64,000 bases of DNA from Ipomoea triloba (Eukaryota > Streptophyta > Magnoliopsida > Solanales > Convolvulaceae). The notes below the pieces were generated by a model. That model was not told the origin of the DNA. It ran no database searches and saw only the letters and a list, made by a program, of their open reading frames with translations. This document shows, in pieces, positions 14,287-25,152 of this stretch. The DNA lies in assembly GCF_003576645.1 (NCBI RefSeq), contig NC_044916.1, positions 31,485,440 through 31,549,439 of the forward strand, written 5' to 3'. The number at the start of each line of letters is the position of its first letter. Position 1 is the stretch's first letter. Both the position numbers and the translations under genes were made by a program.

Positions 14287-14292
14287 CACGTG
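14287..14292 (+). promoter_or_regulatory. G-box in CHS promoter
   Basis: CACGTG lies about 35 bp before the TATA box and 160 bp before the ATG. In CHS promoters G-boxes bind bZIP/bHLH factors for light and pigment control (known for the family); its function here is inferred from position. Confidence 0.65.
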
Positions 14293-14324
14293 CCGCCCAG
14301 CTCCCTGTCCTTTGGATTTACGGG

Positions 14325-14332
14325 TATAAATA
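14325..14332 (+). promoter_or_regulatory. TATA box of CHS
   Basis: TATAAATA, 120 bp upstream of the start codon, consistent with a leader of about 90 nt. Confidence 0.75.
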
Positions 14333-14452
14333 CCACTTAGCTTCTGCACATTCTACGCATTCTGAGTCTCTCTGATCTTCAAACAATTAAGTAATTACAT
14401 TATATTTTGTTCTCTGGTCGGCCCGTGGCATCATATCCCTGCAAGCTAGAAA

Positions 14453-16241
14453 ATGGTGACCGTCGAAGAGGTACGGAAGGCGCAACGTGCCCAGGGTCCG
14501 GCCACCATCATGGCTATAGGAACCTCCACTCCCCCCAATTGCGTTGATCAGAGCACCTATCCAGATTATTATTTTCGTATCACCAATAGCGACCACATGG
14601 TTGAACTTAAAGAAAAATTCAAACGCATGTGTACGTAAATTTATATGTTTTTTTCCCCTTTCATAGCTTCTCCATCTCTTCTTCTCTTTATTAGAACATG
14701 TCACTTTTCTTGTTATGAATGTGTATATATAAATTTACTCCCTCTGTCCCATTTTACTTGTCCCACGGGTCAAACCAACTCTTTTTTCATTGCTTATTTT
14801 CTTTAGTAATTATTTTTAAATTTAATTTTTTGTGTTTAATAGTATTTTTAACGTAGTTTCTAAATATATAAAATTTATATATTAATGCTAAACTTAATAT
14901 TATGAAAAATTCGATTAATAATAACTTCAGTCAAGTCTCGTTAAACGAACTTGACAACCAAAATGAGACGGAGGTAGTATATTTTTTTTCTAGTCAATTA
15001 GGATAATGATACAATCTAAAAGAAACAACTGATGAGAGCAATCTCACCTAAATTGGTTAACTTAATAACCACAAGATTACAAATTTAGTTCCAATGGGAG
15101 CTGCCTATTGTCAGGGGGACAACCTAGATTGGTTACTTCCTTGTGGTCCTTTGCTGCTAGGATTACAGAGTAGGGTTTATCCTTGAGTTGTAATGGCTGA
15201 TATTTATAGTTTTATACCAAATTGGGTAATGTTTACTATATACATGCAGGTGAAAAATCAATGATCAGTAAGCGGTACATGCACTTAACCGAGGAAATCT
15301 TGAAAGAAAATCCCAACATTTGTGCATACATGGCACCTTCCTTGGATGCCAGGCAAGATATAGTGGTTGTGGAAGTCCCAAAGCTCGGGAAAGAAGCAGC
15401 CCAGAAGGCTATCAAGGAATGGGGGCAGCCCAAGTCAAAGATCACCCATTTGGTGTTTTGTACCACGAGCGGTGTAGATATGCCGGGCGCGGATTACCAG
15501 CTCACAAAGCTTCTCGGGCTCCAACCATCCGTGAAGAGGTTCATGATGTACCAACAAGGCTGCTTCGCCGGCGGCACGGTTCTCCGGCTAGCCAAGGATC
15601 TAGCGGAGAACAATAAAGGCGCCCGCGTGTTAGTGGTTTGCTCGGAGATCACGGCGGTTACGTTCCGTGGCCCTAGTGATGCCCACTTGGATAGCCTTGT
15701 GGGCCAGGCCCTTTTTGGGGACGGGGCGGCGGCTCTGATCATTGGTTCTGATCCAGTGGCTGAGATTGAAAGGCCGTTATTCCAGCTCGTTTCCGCCGCC
15801 CAAACTATCCTCCCGGATAGCGGCGGCGCGATTGACGGGCACCTCCGGGAAGTGGGGCTAACTTTCCATTTACTCAAAGACGTTCCGGGGCTCATATCAA
15901 AGCACATTGAGAAAAGCCTGAACGAGGCGTTTGAGCCTCTGGGTATTCGTGATTGGAACTCCTTATTCTGGATAGCTCATCCCGGTGGCCCGGCTATTCT
16001 CGACCAAGTGGAAGCGAAGCTAGAGCTTAAGCCGGAGAAACTTCGTGCGACGAGGCATGTGTTGAGCGAGTATGGGAACATGTCTAGTGCGTGCGTGTTG
16101 TTTATTTTGGATGAAATGAGGAAGGCTTCCTCAAAGGAAGGGCTTAACACCACAGGTGAAGGGCTTGAGTGGGGAGTGCTGTTTGGATTTGGGCCTGGCT
16201 TGACCGTTGAAACCGTTGTTCTTCATAGTGTTTCGGCTTAA
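14453..16241 (+). CDS. CHS: Chalcone synthase, complete, two exons
   Basis: Type III polyketide synthase that condenses p-coumaroyl-CoA with three malonyl-CoA to naringenin chalcone, the entry step of flavonoid and anthocyanin synthesis. Exon 1 14453-14630, exon 2 15250-16241 give 389 residues, the exact usual CHS length. The single intron splits the Cys60 codon (T|GT), the canonical CHS intron site. Catalytic Cys164 (QGCFAGG), Phe215 (ALFGDGAA), His303 (IAHPGGPA) and Asn336 (YGNMSSA) are all at the standard positions, and the [13 protein letters not shown] signature is near the C terminus. G-box and TATA box precede it. The intron holds a Stowaway MITE. Related type III synthases such as stilbene synthase are possible in principle, but all landmarks fit CHS. 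A decayed relative lies at 27394-28102. Confidence 0.96.
14738..14977. mobile_element. Stowaway MITE in CHS intron 1
   Basis: 240 bp element with the typical Stowaway ends: CTCCCTCTGTCCC at the left and GAGACGGAGGTAG at the right, flanked by TA on each side (14736-14737, 14978-14979). Tc1/mariner-type MITEs use TA targets. It lies well inside the 619-bp intron and leaves both splice sites alone. Confidence 0.9.
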
Positions 16242-16435
16242 TTAATATGTTGTATTGTGTGTTTTGAATTGGGTGCTGGAATTCAGTTTGTAATTGTTTC
16301 CATGGCACGTGGATTGTGTTTTATTATGTCTAAAACATGTGTAATAATACTAAATAATGTATTATGTATACCTGCAGCCCCATTATTATTACACTGTACT
16401 TTTTACCATACTGATAAAAAATGTTATTAATTAAT
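16242..16435 (+). other. CHS 3' UTR and flank
   Basis: Homologous DNA follows the CHS remnant at 28103-28170 and, more diverged, that at 19230-19300, so this flank was copied with the gene end. Confidence 0.6.
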
Positions 16436-16936
16436 TATATCCCAAAATGGACGTTGTTTTTCTCAATTTCGTTCTAAACAACTTTGATGATCTAATGTAG
16501 TCCCAGACTTTTGTGTTTTTGCTCAATTTAGTCATCCTTTTGTTATTTCGTCAAATTTGTGTTAAATAAAGAGACAATTCAGTAATCTCAATATTACCCG
16601 GCCTCTCTTTACTCTCATACCCGCGAAGTGCGAAATCCATCTTTAATTTCTTTTACAAATTACTCCCAGACCTACGAATCAATTTTTATATTCGCAAGTT
16701 TGAGAGTAATTCGTAAAAGAAATAGAGATTTCACACTTTGCAAGTCTAAGAGTAAAGAGATGTCAATATTGAAATTACTGAATTGTCTCTATATTTAACA
16801 CCAAATGGACGGAATAATATACAGATGATTAAGTTAAGCAAAAACACAAAAGTCTAGGACTACATTGGGTCACCAAAGTCATTTATGACGAAATTGAGAA
16901 AAAATGATTATAGTACAAGACATTTTGGGTATTAAC
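16436..16936. mobile_element. Foldback MITE, ~500 bp
   Basis: The left half is repeated inverted in the right half over most of its length: for example TCTCAATTTCGT (left) and ACGAAATTGAGA (right), and CAATTCAGTAATCTCAATATT matched inverted around 16770. It is absent from the second copy of the CHS flank near 19300-19540, so it inserted after that duplication. Confidence 0.75.
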
Positions 16937-17165
16937 TCTATTTATATTGAATTGAAGAGATTGAAACCTTGGATTCGATCAAGAAACTAGTATAGGATTG
17001 TGGAGGTGATATCTATAAAGTTAAAGCGATGAGCTAAGATAACTGGCATGGGTAAATGAAATATGATGGTTTATATTGATTCAATGAACTAGCTAGGCTC
17101 CAAATTAATTAGAATGATGGTTACATACATGAAAGGGAAGTGGACTAGTCTAATAGTACACCAAA
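16937..17165 (+). repeat. CHS downstream segment, copy 1 (second copy 19541-19765)
   Basis: About 225 bp strongly similar to 19541-19765, in the same order and orientation; includes the shared word GAACTAGCTAGGCTCCAAA. Part of a larger tandem duplication behind CHS. Confidence 0.8.
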
Positions 17166-17230
17166 TATGAATGTATGGTACTTTACTACTATGGTAGGCG
17201 GGGGTATTATTAATCTGTGAAAGTGTTTAA

Positions 17231-18005
17231 GGGTAGGGTATGTTTGGTTCTAATAATACATACACAAATATAATATGAATTTATGGTACTATGGTAGGCG
17301 GAGGTATTATTAATCTTTGAAAGTGTTTATACGCACATGGAAATTGAAATCATAATGAGAATTAAATACTTGGTAATGAAATTTGGTGAAAGTATTTTAC
17401 ATGTTTGGTAGTAGGATGGAATTGAAATGATTATTAATATTGCTGTTTGGTTATCTATGACCCTGTAATAGGAATAAATGTTTTAAAAATACAAGAAGAA
17501 AAACTCAAGACAATTTATTATAATATAAAGACATCCAAAGTACCAATATGAACAAAAAAAAAAAAAAAATCTAAAAGAACCAATCCAAACTTAAAAAGTC
17601 AAATTACCAATTAGGAGGGGAATAATGGTTGGTTGACAAATTTAGCTATCAGGAATGAATATCAAAGTCAATGTTATTGGTTGGTTGATAGGTTTTAGAA
17701 CACTATTATGGGTTTTGATTACTCCATTAATTGCAAAACCAATTCACTAATAAAATAAAGGTTTTATTTCCGCCAAAGGCCTTGTGGTCAAGCGGCATGA
17801 AGTGATTCTCCCAAGTGGGAGGTCATGGGGTGGGAGCAATGTTGACTTTTATGGGCTTCAGTAGGTTGGGAAAAGTATATGGACAGATACTACATGTAAC
17901 AGGGTCAATAGTATTCAAAAAAAAAAAAAAAGTTTCATTTCCCTTCATCCTCCTCCACCCTTAATAGTCTTCTAGAAATTAACTTGTCAACCAAACAACA
18001 CTTTG
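17231..18005. mobile_element. Decayed Tourist-like MITE carrying a SINE
   Basis: Diverged copy of the MITE family at 30417-31024: it contains TGTTTGGTTC, AAATACTTGGTAATG, ATGTTTGGTAG and TTGGTTGATAGGTTTT in the same order. It is interrupted by the SINE at 17772-17931. Confidence 0.6.
17772..17931 (+). mobile_element. tRNA-derived SINE with poly(A) tail and target duplication
   Basis: 160 bp. Near the 5' end is a tRNA-like A-box region (CCTTGTGGTCAAGCGGCATG) and, about 40 bp on, a weak B-box region. It ends in ~15 A. The flanks are a near-perfect 11-bp target duplication, GTTTTATTTCC (17761-17771) and GTTTCATTTCC (17932-17942). It is the best-defined member of a family with further copies at 29653, 29986, 37100 (minus), 40900 and 46985. 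Confidence 0.8.
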
Positions 18006-18135
18006 ATTCCCATTCCTGAAGTGTTAAACTGTCTGTTAATACATACAATACTATTAGTACAAAAATTTAAGATTATTTGTGTTAGATTTTATTAATTGAC
18101 ATACATATGTTCGTCCAGGTGTGAATTAGTCTTAT
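18006..18135 (+). repeat. CHS downstream segment, copy 1 (second copy 20118-20240)
   Basis: Shared with 20118-20240, including AATACATACAATACTATTAG-like and TGAATTAGTCTTATTAGGAG words. Confidence 0.75.
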
Positions 18136-18164
18136 TAGGAGTCTAGTTTATAAGACATACTTTG

Positions 18165-19234
18165 GCTCAAGTCTTACTATTGAGTATACCCTGCAGGACA
18201 TCTTCATAAATACTTAGAATATCACCCGCAACTGGTAGAATTAAGTTGTTTTTGCACTTCTCTGCACAATTAGGTTTGTACAGGTAGAATGATGACTTGC
18301 ATGGATGAGCTAATGACCTCCTCTTCTTCTCCTTGTTGTAGATATGGATCACCAGAACTAGATTCTTCTTCATCAACTGGTTCACCACTTGTTTGACCTA
18401 CCTACCTACAGTCTTCAATAGTGTTCATGTTCTCTTTCTTTGAATAACATCCATCAATGGTGCATTTGAGCTCATTGAAGCAATTGGCATTGAACTTGCC
18501 CTTTCATTATATTATTGGATTTCCTTTTCATACTAGTGGCAATGGTTCTGAACAAGTATCTGTAGCTGTCAATTCAATATTCTTGCACTTCCTCATCTCG
18601 ATTTCTTTTGTTCTCAATTTGTTCTGATTAAATTGGTCATTTACCAAGGGTTTGACCGTAGATATAAAATGACATAATCTATTAAAAACATATCTACCCT
18701 AATTAAACTTGATTTTCTGCATAATACCAAATTCCTGAGGATAAATATCGTCCATACTCCCCAGTCTGCAATCAACACATTTGTAAATTATTATGCCAAT
18801 TAGTTTCTGAAACTCAGGTTTTAGAGATTTCTTCAACAACGTAACCAAGATAATCTCGGTGCTTATGGAGTCCCTTCCCTTCGAATAATAGTCTAGAAAT
18901 CCATTTGATTATACACATGACTATCAACATCCAATATAGAGTTTGGAAAACTGAAAATCTCCCTTTTGTCTCCCCCTCTAATCGCAATGTAATGTTTTCC
19001 CACATTAGATATAATCATATCACAGCATGCACCTTGATGAATTGATTCATGCAAGTAGAACTCAGTGACATCTTCCTCAAAAATTGGTACATAACTTAAG
19101 GAATTAGCTAGCATTCTTCTAGATAGAGCTTCAATAATCCTCTTCTCCAAGTCCGTATCAACTGCATTATTGAGAATTTGGACGTCCAACAGCGAGCGAG
19201 CGATCCGGAGTGAACTTTCTTCTTTGTTCTTCAT
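18165..19234 (-). pseudogene. Decayed unidentified coding region, minus strand
   Basis: Three open stretches in the same direction follow each other: 19234-18893 (113 codons), a shifted frame over about 18895-18690 that reads coherently through STEIILVTLLKKSLK, and 18388-18167. The first two join by a frameshift near 18890. The amino-acid composition is protein-like and rich in charged residues, with no stops inside each block. I do not recognise the family. The block lies between two copies of the CHS downstream segment, so it probably arrived by insertion or duplication. A plant gene fragment, a transposon gene or an endogenous viral fragment are all possible; a translated search is needed to decide. 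Confidence 0.4.
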
Positions 19235-19300
19235 AGTATTTCAGCCAGCTAGCTAATATATCATAGAATTCAGTTTGTAGCTAGTTAATTGTTTCGGGCA
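19228..19300 (+). pseudogene. CHS 3'-end remnant
   Basis: Matches the last codons and 3' UTR of CHS: GTTCTTCATAGTATTTCAGC (CHS has GTTCTTCATAGTGTTTCGGC at 16218) followed by GAATTCAGTTTGTA and TAATTGTTTC. Only the gene end survives; the rest of this second CHS copy is gone. Confidence 0.7.
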
Positions 19301-19302
19301 AA

Positions 19303-19480
19303 AACTTGTGTGAAACTGTCTCACGGATCGTTATTTGTGAGACAGGTCGTATCAAGATGAAATGTAATACTTATACTAACTTGCAAATGTAATACTGTAC
19401 TAAATAATCAAGAATAAAATGTTTATTATTTAGAAAAAAATGTAATACTTTTACCTTCATCCTGGAACATTTGCTCAAGG
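19303..19480. repeat. Fragment of the GTGTGAGAC MITE family
   Basis: Contains CTTGTGTGAAACTGTCTCAC and GTAATACTTATACTAA, as in the complete element at 51155-51571. Confidence 0.55.
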
Positions 19481-19540
19481 AGAGTTACAGAGGTGTCAAC
19501 TAAGCGCAAGGTTGCTTGGCACCGTGAAAATGTTATTTAT

Positions 19541-19765
19541 ATTGAATTCATCAAGAAATTGAAACCTTAGCTTGGACTTAATAAACCAGTATAGGATTGC
19601 GCCGCAGGTGATGTCTATCGGATAGACTCTATCCTATCAAGTTAAAGTGCTGAGCTAAGATAACAGGGTAAATGAATATTATGGCTTAAATTGATCCAAT
19701 GAACTAGCTAGGCTCCAAAATGATGGTTACATGAAAGGAAAGTGGACTAGTCAAAGAGTACACCA
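19541..19765 (+). repeat. CHS downstream segment, copy 2
   Basis: Counterpart of 16937-17165, with small insertions and deletions. Confidence 0.8.
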
Positions 19766-20117
19766 TGTAAGGGTATCACAAGAAAATAGAAAAATAAAAC
19801 CGGGACAAACTCGGGGAAGTACGGTTCAGCGAACAACATACCCTTGTATAAATAGTGGTGTAAATCTTCTTTCCCAATCAATGTGGGACAAAAGTTACAT
19901 AAGCTTTTTTCTCACCCAAATTTCATCTCAAATGGGTCTACTTTGAGAACCAATTTATTCACCCATTATTCATTTTGAGCGTACAATATATCGATCTCTT
20001 CGTCTAACTACAAAGAACCCGAATCAACATTGACACGATCCAAATCGAATGTGGACCCCACTTTTAATTGTACCACAAAATGACCACTTATGCCATTTTA
20101 GTGCTATTTTTCCAACA
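19766..20117 (+). mobile_element. LTR-retrotransposon LTR fragment
   Basis: The last ~220 bp (to CCAACA) match the 3' part of the LTR at 42044-43354, including TTTTGAGCGTACAATATATC and TCGATCTCTTCGTC. It begins with TG and ends with CA, but is much shorter than the other copy and has no clear target duplication, so it is a deleted or recombined LTR. Confidence 0.65.
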
Positions 20118-20240
20118 TTGAAGTCTTAATGCATACAATACTGTTAGTACAAAAATTTAATATTATTCGTATTAGTTTTTATTAATTAACATATGTTGGT
20201 CCAAGTGTGAATTAGTCTTATTAGGAGTCTAGTTTATCTG
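20118..20240 (+). repeat. CHS downstream segment, copy 2 (continued)
   Basis: Counterpart of 18006-18135. The LTR fragment separates it from 19541-19765, as the MITE/SINE block separates the two parts of copy 1. Confidence 0.75.
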
Positions 20241-20499
20241 GTAATTTAGATTAATATAATTTTCAGATAATAGGTTGTTAGTTCCTTGTTTATCTCAACT
20301 AATGTGTGGTTGAGATTTATTCTTTCCTTAAATCCTCGATCAAATTGGACGTGCAGTGTGATCATGCCATCTTTGAAGCCTAAATCCATGGTGTCCATAT
20401 TCACAGAATTAAAGGGGTTGCATAAGATATTAAGAACATTACAATTGAATTACAGAAACAATTCAGCAAAGTCTTGCTTGGATAATTGGATATTATAAA

Positions 20500-20898
20500 G
20501 AGTTGATTTCATTTTTGGTCCTAGATTTATAGGTGACATTCTACTTTTAGTTCTCTTTTATCAAAACATCCACATTTGGTCTTAGTATTATTGTGGCATG
20601 ACCATTTTTGGTCCTCTTTCAACAAAATTGTTGAAATGTCGTTAAATACAAATGCATTTCGGTCTTCAATTACAGATTTTTTCAAAAAAATAAACATAAA
20701 AATATAGCGGGGTCAACTTACTTTGTATAAAAATAATTGAAAAACCATTGTATTTAACAACATTTCAACAATTTTGTTGACGTGAGACCAAAAATGGTCA
20801 TGCCACAATAATACTAAGACCAAATGTGGACTTTTTGATAAAAGAGGACTAAAAGTGGAATGCCACCTATAAATCTAGGACAAAAATGGAATTAACTC
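20500..20898. mobile_element. Foldback MITE, ~400 bp
   Basis: Long inverted repeats: AGTTGATTTC.TTTTTGGTCC at the left, inverted as GGACAAAAATGGAATTAACT at the right. The arms run inward through TCCTAGATTTATAGGTG and ACAAAATTGTTGAAATGT. Only the central ~80 bp is unpaired. Confidence 0.8.
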
Positions 20899-20899
20899 A

Positions 20900-21905
20900 T
20901 ATTATAAATATAAATTTTCTTTCCATTATTAGTTGGTCTTGGATATTGGTTAGAGTCGACTTCACAAGTTCACATACACATATTTCTAGTTTACTTTTTG
21001 TTATTTTTTAAATTTGGTTTGCAATTTTTTTTCTTAATAATTTTTGAAATTGTGAATTCCTATATTTGATTAGTGGAAGATTTTTTCATTGGAATTTCAA
21101 TTCCTATAATTATTTTATTTTGTTCTTGTTTCCTTCAACTCAAATACTCAATTAATGCGGTTCACATGGCAAGAGTATATACTCATAAGTATGAAAAATA
21201 TAAAGTGGGCTACTACAAAGTATTATTCTTGCCAATAAAATGTTGGATTTTTAGCATAAAAATGGCATTTAAATAGTTATTTTGTGGTAGAAATATACGT
21301 GGGTCTATTTTTAATTTGGGTCGAATATAAATAAATTTAGATTTTTCGTAGTGAGACGAAGAAAGTGATATACTGTGCGCTCAAAACGATGAACATGTGA
21401 ATGAGAAATTGATTCTCATATGCACCCGTAGCTTGCGTACACGTATGTCATTCTAAAATTGGCATGCCTTATGAGTTACGTTATGCCAATTTTATGAAAT
21501 AATTTGTCAACTTGTACAAGAGAAGCCAAGTGTTATGATATGGGTAGGTGCACTGTAACTCCGTAATGTGCGTGCTGCACCTTATGAAATGTGCAAATTA
21601 AACATCTCTCCGTAATTACGAGTCATTCATGGCAATTGATTTAACTCGAACATTTTATTTTTTTAAAGAAAAATGAGTCATTGTATAATAAGAATAATAC
21701 ACAAGAATCGTTGCTCCAACCAAATAGGTTGTTCGATAATGCTCCGTCGTTGTTAGAACTAGCTATTGGTGCACTAACATTTAGTTAAACTAATCTCAGT
21801 TTAATTATTAGCAAATTTGTTATCTCAATAGCGCATCTAACTATTTTATTTAAATAAAATACAATTTGTAATTTTCCTTCCTCGAGTATAAATAATTGTA
21901 GTGAC
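20900..21905. other. Intergenic, AT-rich
   Basis: No gene supported. A partial CTCCGTA motif near 21558. Confidence 0.5.
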
Positions 21906-21912
21906 TGGTAGT

Positions 21913-22147
21913 GAAGCATTGTACAGTGGATTTATGGTTTGCTATCCAAGAACACCTATTAATATGCTTAGAAATGGTAATACAATTCAAATTTAAATTA
22001 TTTGTAATAACCTTTACATTTTAGTATATACAAATTTTAATTTATTTATTGTTTTAAATTATTGGTTTACTTCAATTAATGTGTTAATTTTTATGTACTT
22101 ATTTGATTTTATTATTTCTCAAAAATATTGCAGTGGTTAGCAAACCA

Positions 22148-22198
<51 letters not shown>

Positions 22199-22380
22199 TA
22201 ATATATAAGATTTAATATTGCAAATAGGAGATGCATTCATAGTTGTGTATTTAAAGTACGAATCATTCTATGGGAATCGTCGAAATACTTATCCTTTTAT
22301 GTTTTTTAAAGAAAATGAGTCGGTATTGCAAATAACTGTTGGTTCTTCAACATTTAATCCAATTCATTCGAAATTTAGTG
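21913..22380 (+). pseudogene. Candidate two-exon coding fragment, unidentified
   Basis: Two open segments join in frame: 21913-21976 (reads EALYSGFMVCYPRTPINML) and 22228-22380 (begins GDAFIVVYLKYESF), with GT at 21977 and AG at 22226-22227, and a further GT donor at 22381. Codon content reads like protein and the phases agree. No start, no further exon and no recognised family. The proposed intron contains the (TA)n tract 22152-22193. Probably a captured or decayed exon pair; chance is not excluded. Confidence 0.3.
22152..22193. repeat. (TA)n microsatellite
   Basis: About 21 TA units. Confidence 0.95.
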
Positions 22381-22650
22381 GTGAGCAAATTTATTTTTCT
22401 AATAGCCTATACACACCTATTTTCTTTTGTATAAAATGCATTCATAAATTTTCCTTCCTTCCTCTATGCAGTTATAACAAATCCATTCCGTACATCGCAC
22501 ATGTAAAAATACTAGTTAATTGTAATTTCATAATTGTTGATATTATTTCGATAATAAATATAATCATTTCAACCATTATAATTTGATTATTAAATTGAAT
22601 TTGTATTATGCCATGTTAATGCCAAGATTTAGTAATCTCCTGTATAAATA

Positions 22651-22912
22651 AACTAACAGTTGGCAGATTTTTGGATGCTAAGAAAAAATCACCCCCTCCC
22701 CCTAGCTAATAGCGAGGCATTACTTAAAATGTGTAGATTTTGAAGAGACAAGACAATTTTGTGCATTTACTAAATCCTAAACTAACAGTTGGCAGATTTT
22801 TGGATGCTAAGAAAAAATTCACCCCCTACCCCTAGCTAATAGCGAGGCATTACTTAAAATGTGTAGATTTTGAAGAGACAAGACAACTTTGTGCATTTAC
22901 TAAATCCTAGAC
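22651..22912 (+). repeat. Tandem duplication, ~130-bp unit, two copies
   Basis: CTAACAGTTGGCAGATTTTT starts both copies (near 22651 and 22782); the copies differ by only a few bases over their length, so the duplication is recent. Confidence 0.9.
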
Positions 22913-22929
22913 TATTTTGTGTAAAGTAC

Positions 22930-23340
22930 ACATGGGATCACCGTTCTATGAGTTTTAATTTTCATAAAACGGAAATGCCATTGCCTTTCTTTTATACTTT
23001 CTCTTTCTTCTTCTTTTAATTGGAAAGAAGGCAATGGCTCTCAATTTCTTTTAATTGGAAAGCAGCAATGGATTGCCTTCTTTCCCTATTTATTTCTTAA
23101 ATATTATTAATTATTATATTTATTTATTTCTTAAATATTATTAATGATATCAGTAAAACAAATTAATTTTAATTATTTATTAATACTGTGGTAAAATGCA
23201 CGACAATGATAACATATTTTGATGATTTTTTATTAAGTATTTATTTATTTATTTATTTGGTTATTTGTAATAATAACATATTCATATATTCAAATTTGTC
23301 CCCTCAATTATTTTAAAAATGACAATTTTATCCTATTTTA

Positions 23341-23385
<45 letters not shown>

Positions 23386-23745
23386 AATCCGGATAGTAAA
23401 TATAAAGTTGGGGTTTGGCGGTAAAAACATAGAGTGGGGTTATTTAAAAAAAAAAAAAAAACATACAATGGGGGTCTTTTGGCTATAGGCAATGAATGCC
23501 AGATTAATTTCTGCCAGAAATTGAGGAGTGAGAAACGGTATTCTAATTACCGTTTCTCTTTCCTCCTTAGCTTCAAAATCATTTTTGCAACGGTAATTGG
23601 ATTACCTACTTTTGTGCAACCCTAATAAAAAAGGAAAAGTACTTTACACATTTTTGTCTACTCTCCAAAATCTGCACGTTATTGTCTTCTTCTTTTCTCA
23701 TCTGCACATAAAAGGCAAGCACCCAGCTAATAGCCCTTAGCTTTG
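22930..23745. other. Intergenic with homopolymer tracts
   Basis: AT-rich, no gene. Contains pairs of GGAAAG(A/C)AGGCAATGG-like words at 22975-23070, a 40-base T run at 23343-23383 and an A run at 23446-23460. Confidence 0.5.
23343..23383. repeat. Poly(T) tract
   Basis: About 40 consecutive T; could be a relic retroposon tail on the minus strand. Confidence 0.9.
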
Positions 23746-23751
23746 AAAATG

Positions 23752-24299
23752 ACAAATTATACCGTACACATAGCAATGTGCATCACGTACGTAAACGACG
23801 TCGTTTTGAGCATTGTAAATTAATCGTCCATTTTTTTAGAAATCAAGTTTTCCGTTTTGGCCGGTCTGTGTATTTATGTTAATAGTCTGTGTATTCTAGG
23901 TAATCGTTCTGTGTATTCCAGGCAATCATTCTGTGTATTCTAGGCAACCGTTCTGTGTATTCATGTTAGTAACACATGTTGTGATGTGTTTGTGCATTCG
24001 AATGTTTTGGAGGATGAGTTCTGTGTATTTTGTGTCAGTATTTTGTGTATTCATGTTATTAACACAGGTTGTGATGTGTTTGTGCATTCGAATGTTAGGA
24101 GGATGCGTTCCGTGTATTTTGTGTCAATATTCTGTGTATTCTGGGCAAACATTTTGTGTATTCTAGAAAATGATTATGTGTATTATAGATAATGAATTCC
24201 CTGGAGTCATTCGCGTCCGATCCACTAACATCGAAATGATGTAGTTTTGGACTAGGGTGCACATTGCTATGTGCACTGTGATCCACTTTATAACGATTG
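23752..24299. mobile_element. MULE-like non-autonomous element with internal minisatellite
   Basis: Ends are imperfect inverted repeats: ACAAATTATACCGTACACAT at the left and, inverted, ATCGTTATAAAGTGGATCAC at the right; GCACATAGCAATGTGCA lies near both ends. The interior is an array of diverged units around TTCTGTGTATTCTAGGCAA, with a longer duplicated unit (TGTGATGTGTTTGTGCATTC twice). Family members: 27451, 32156, 59285, 61806, 62281. No transposase. Confidence 0.6.
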
Positions 24300-24458
24300 A
24301 CCTATTCCCCACTCTTGTTCCTTATCCTACTTACAATGCTATTTTTTCTTTCTATTGGACGCAAAAGGGTGATAAAACTTGGTGTGTATTAGCATCCCCC
24401 ATTGCAGCCCGTAAGCATCCTCTTGGTCAACTAAGCAATTTCCTATCCAACCGATTAA

Positions 24459-24746
24459 GGCCCTGTTTGGTAAATAATCAGCCTATCAGCAAATTTTGGC
24501 TTATTTGACCACTATTAGTTGTTTGGTTAATAAGCTTTTTATAATTCCAAAATGCTAAAATTCAAAATGCTACTCAAAGCAGCCTTTTCAATTAGCTTTT
24601 TAAGAAAAGAAATTATACCAAACAGCTATTAGCTAACAACTAATTTATCAAACAACTTTCTACAATAAGCTAATATTATCAACAAATCATACCTCTAACC
24701 CAAACAACCAACCCAATCAGCCAACAACCATTTACCAAACAGGGCC
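24459..24746. mobile_element. Tourist-type MITE, 288 bp
   Basis: Ends GGCCCTGTTTGGTAAAT and ATTTACCAAACAGGGCC, flanked by TAA on both sides (24456-24458, 24747-24749). Non-coding, fold-back. Confidence 0.85.
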
Positions 24747-24974
24747 TAAAACCTTCTAAAGACGCGTCATTAGTCTTTCCTCAAAGTCTTTGCAGCTCCT
24801 TTTTTTTTTAGTCTATCCTTATGCTTCCAAAAATTCTTAAATAATCTATCCCCCGCCGTGCTAACCTTGAACCACAAAGCTCCAACCTACACTGCAAACA
24901 TAACAATTCTCATACTCTTAGAAAAATGTGACCGAACACTCCTCTTCTGACTAGAAAGCCAAGTCTTTAGTCTT

Positions 24975-25152
24975 TTGTAGCATGGCCGGAGTTGTGGTCC
25001 AACTTGCTTGTGGATGGTCCGGCCTATTTCTAAATGTTAAAGTCTTCTCAATTAATGTTTTTCCATTAATAATCTTTGGAAATATAAATTGAGAAGACTT
25101 TAAAGTTTTTATATATATGTGCGTGTGTGTGGGGGGGGGGGTATCCGGCAGC
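24975..25152 (+). promoter_or_regulatory. Upstream region of gene A, shared with gene B
   Basis: Contains AGCATGGCCGGA, CTAAATGTTAAAGTCTT and CCATTAATAATCTTT in the same order as 32985-33170 in front of gene B, so the two genes were copied with their promoters. Confidence 0.6.

Noticed and set aside
14387..14704. Open frame of 105 codons on the minus strand over CHS exon 1
   Set aside because: Antisense shadow of the CHS coding exon, covering the promoter-proximal leader too; no homology to any family I know.
15494..15907. 137-codon minus-strand frame within CHS exon 2
   Set aside because: Antisense shadow of a GC-rich conserved exon; codon bias explains it.
24257..24508. 83-codon plus-strand frame
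   Set aside because: Runs across the end of one transposon and into a MITE; no family match seen.
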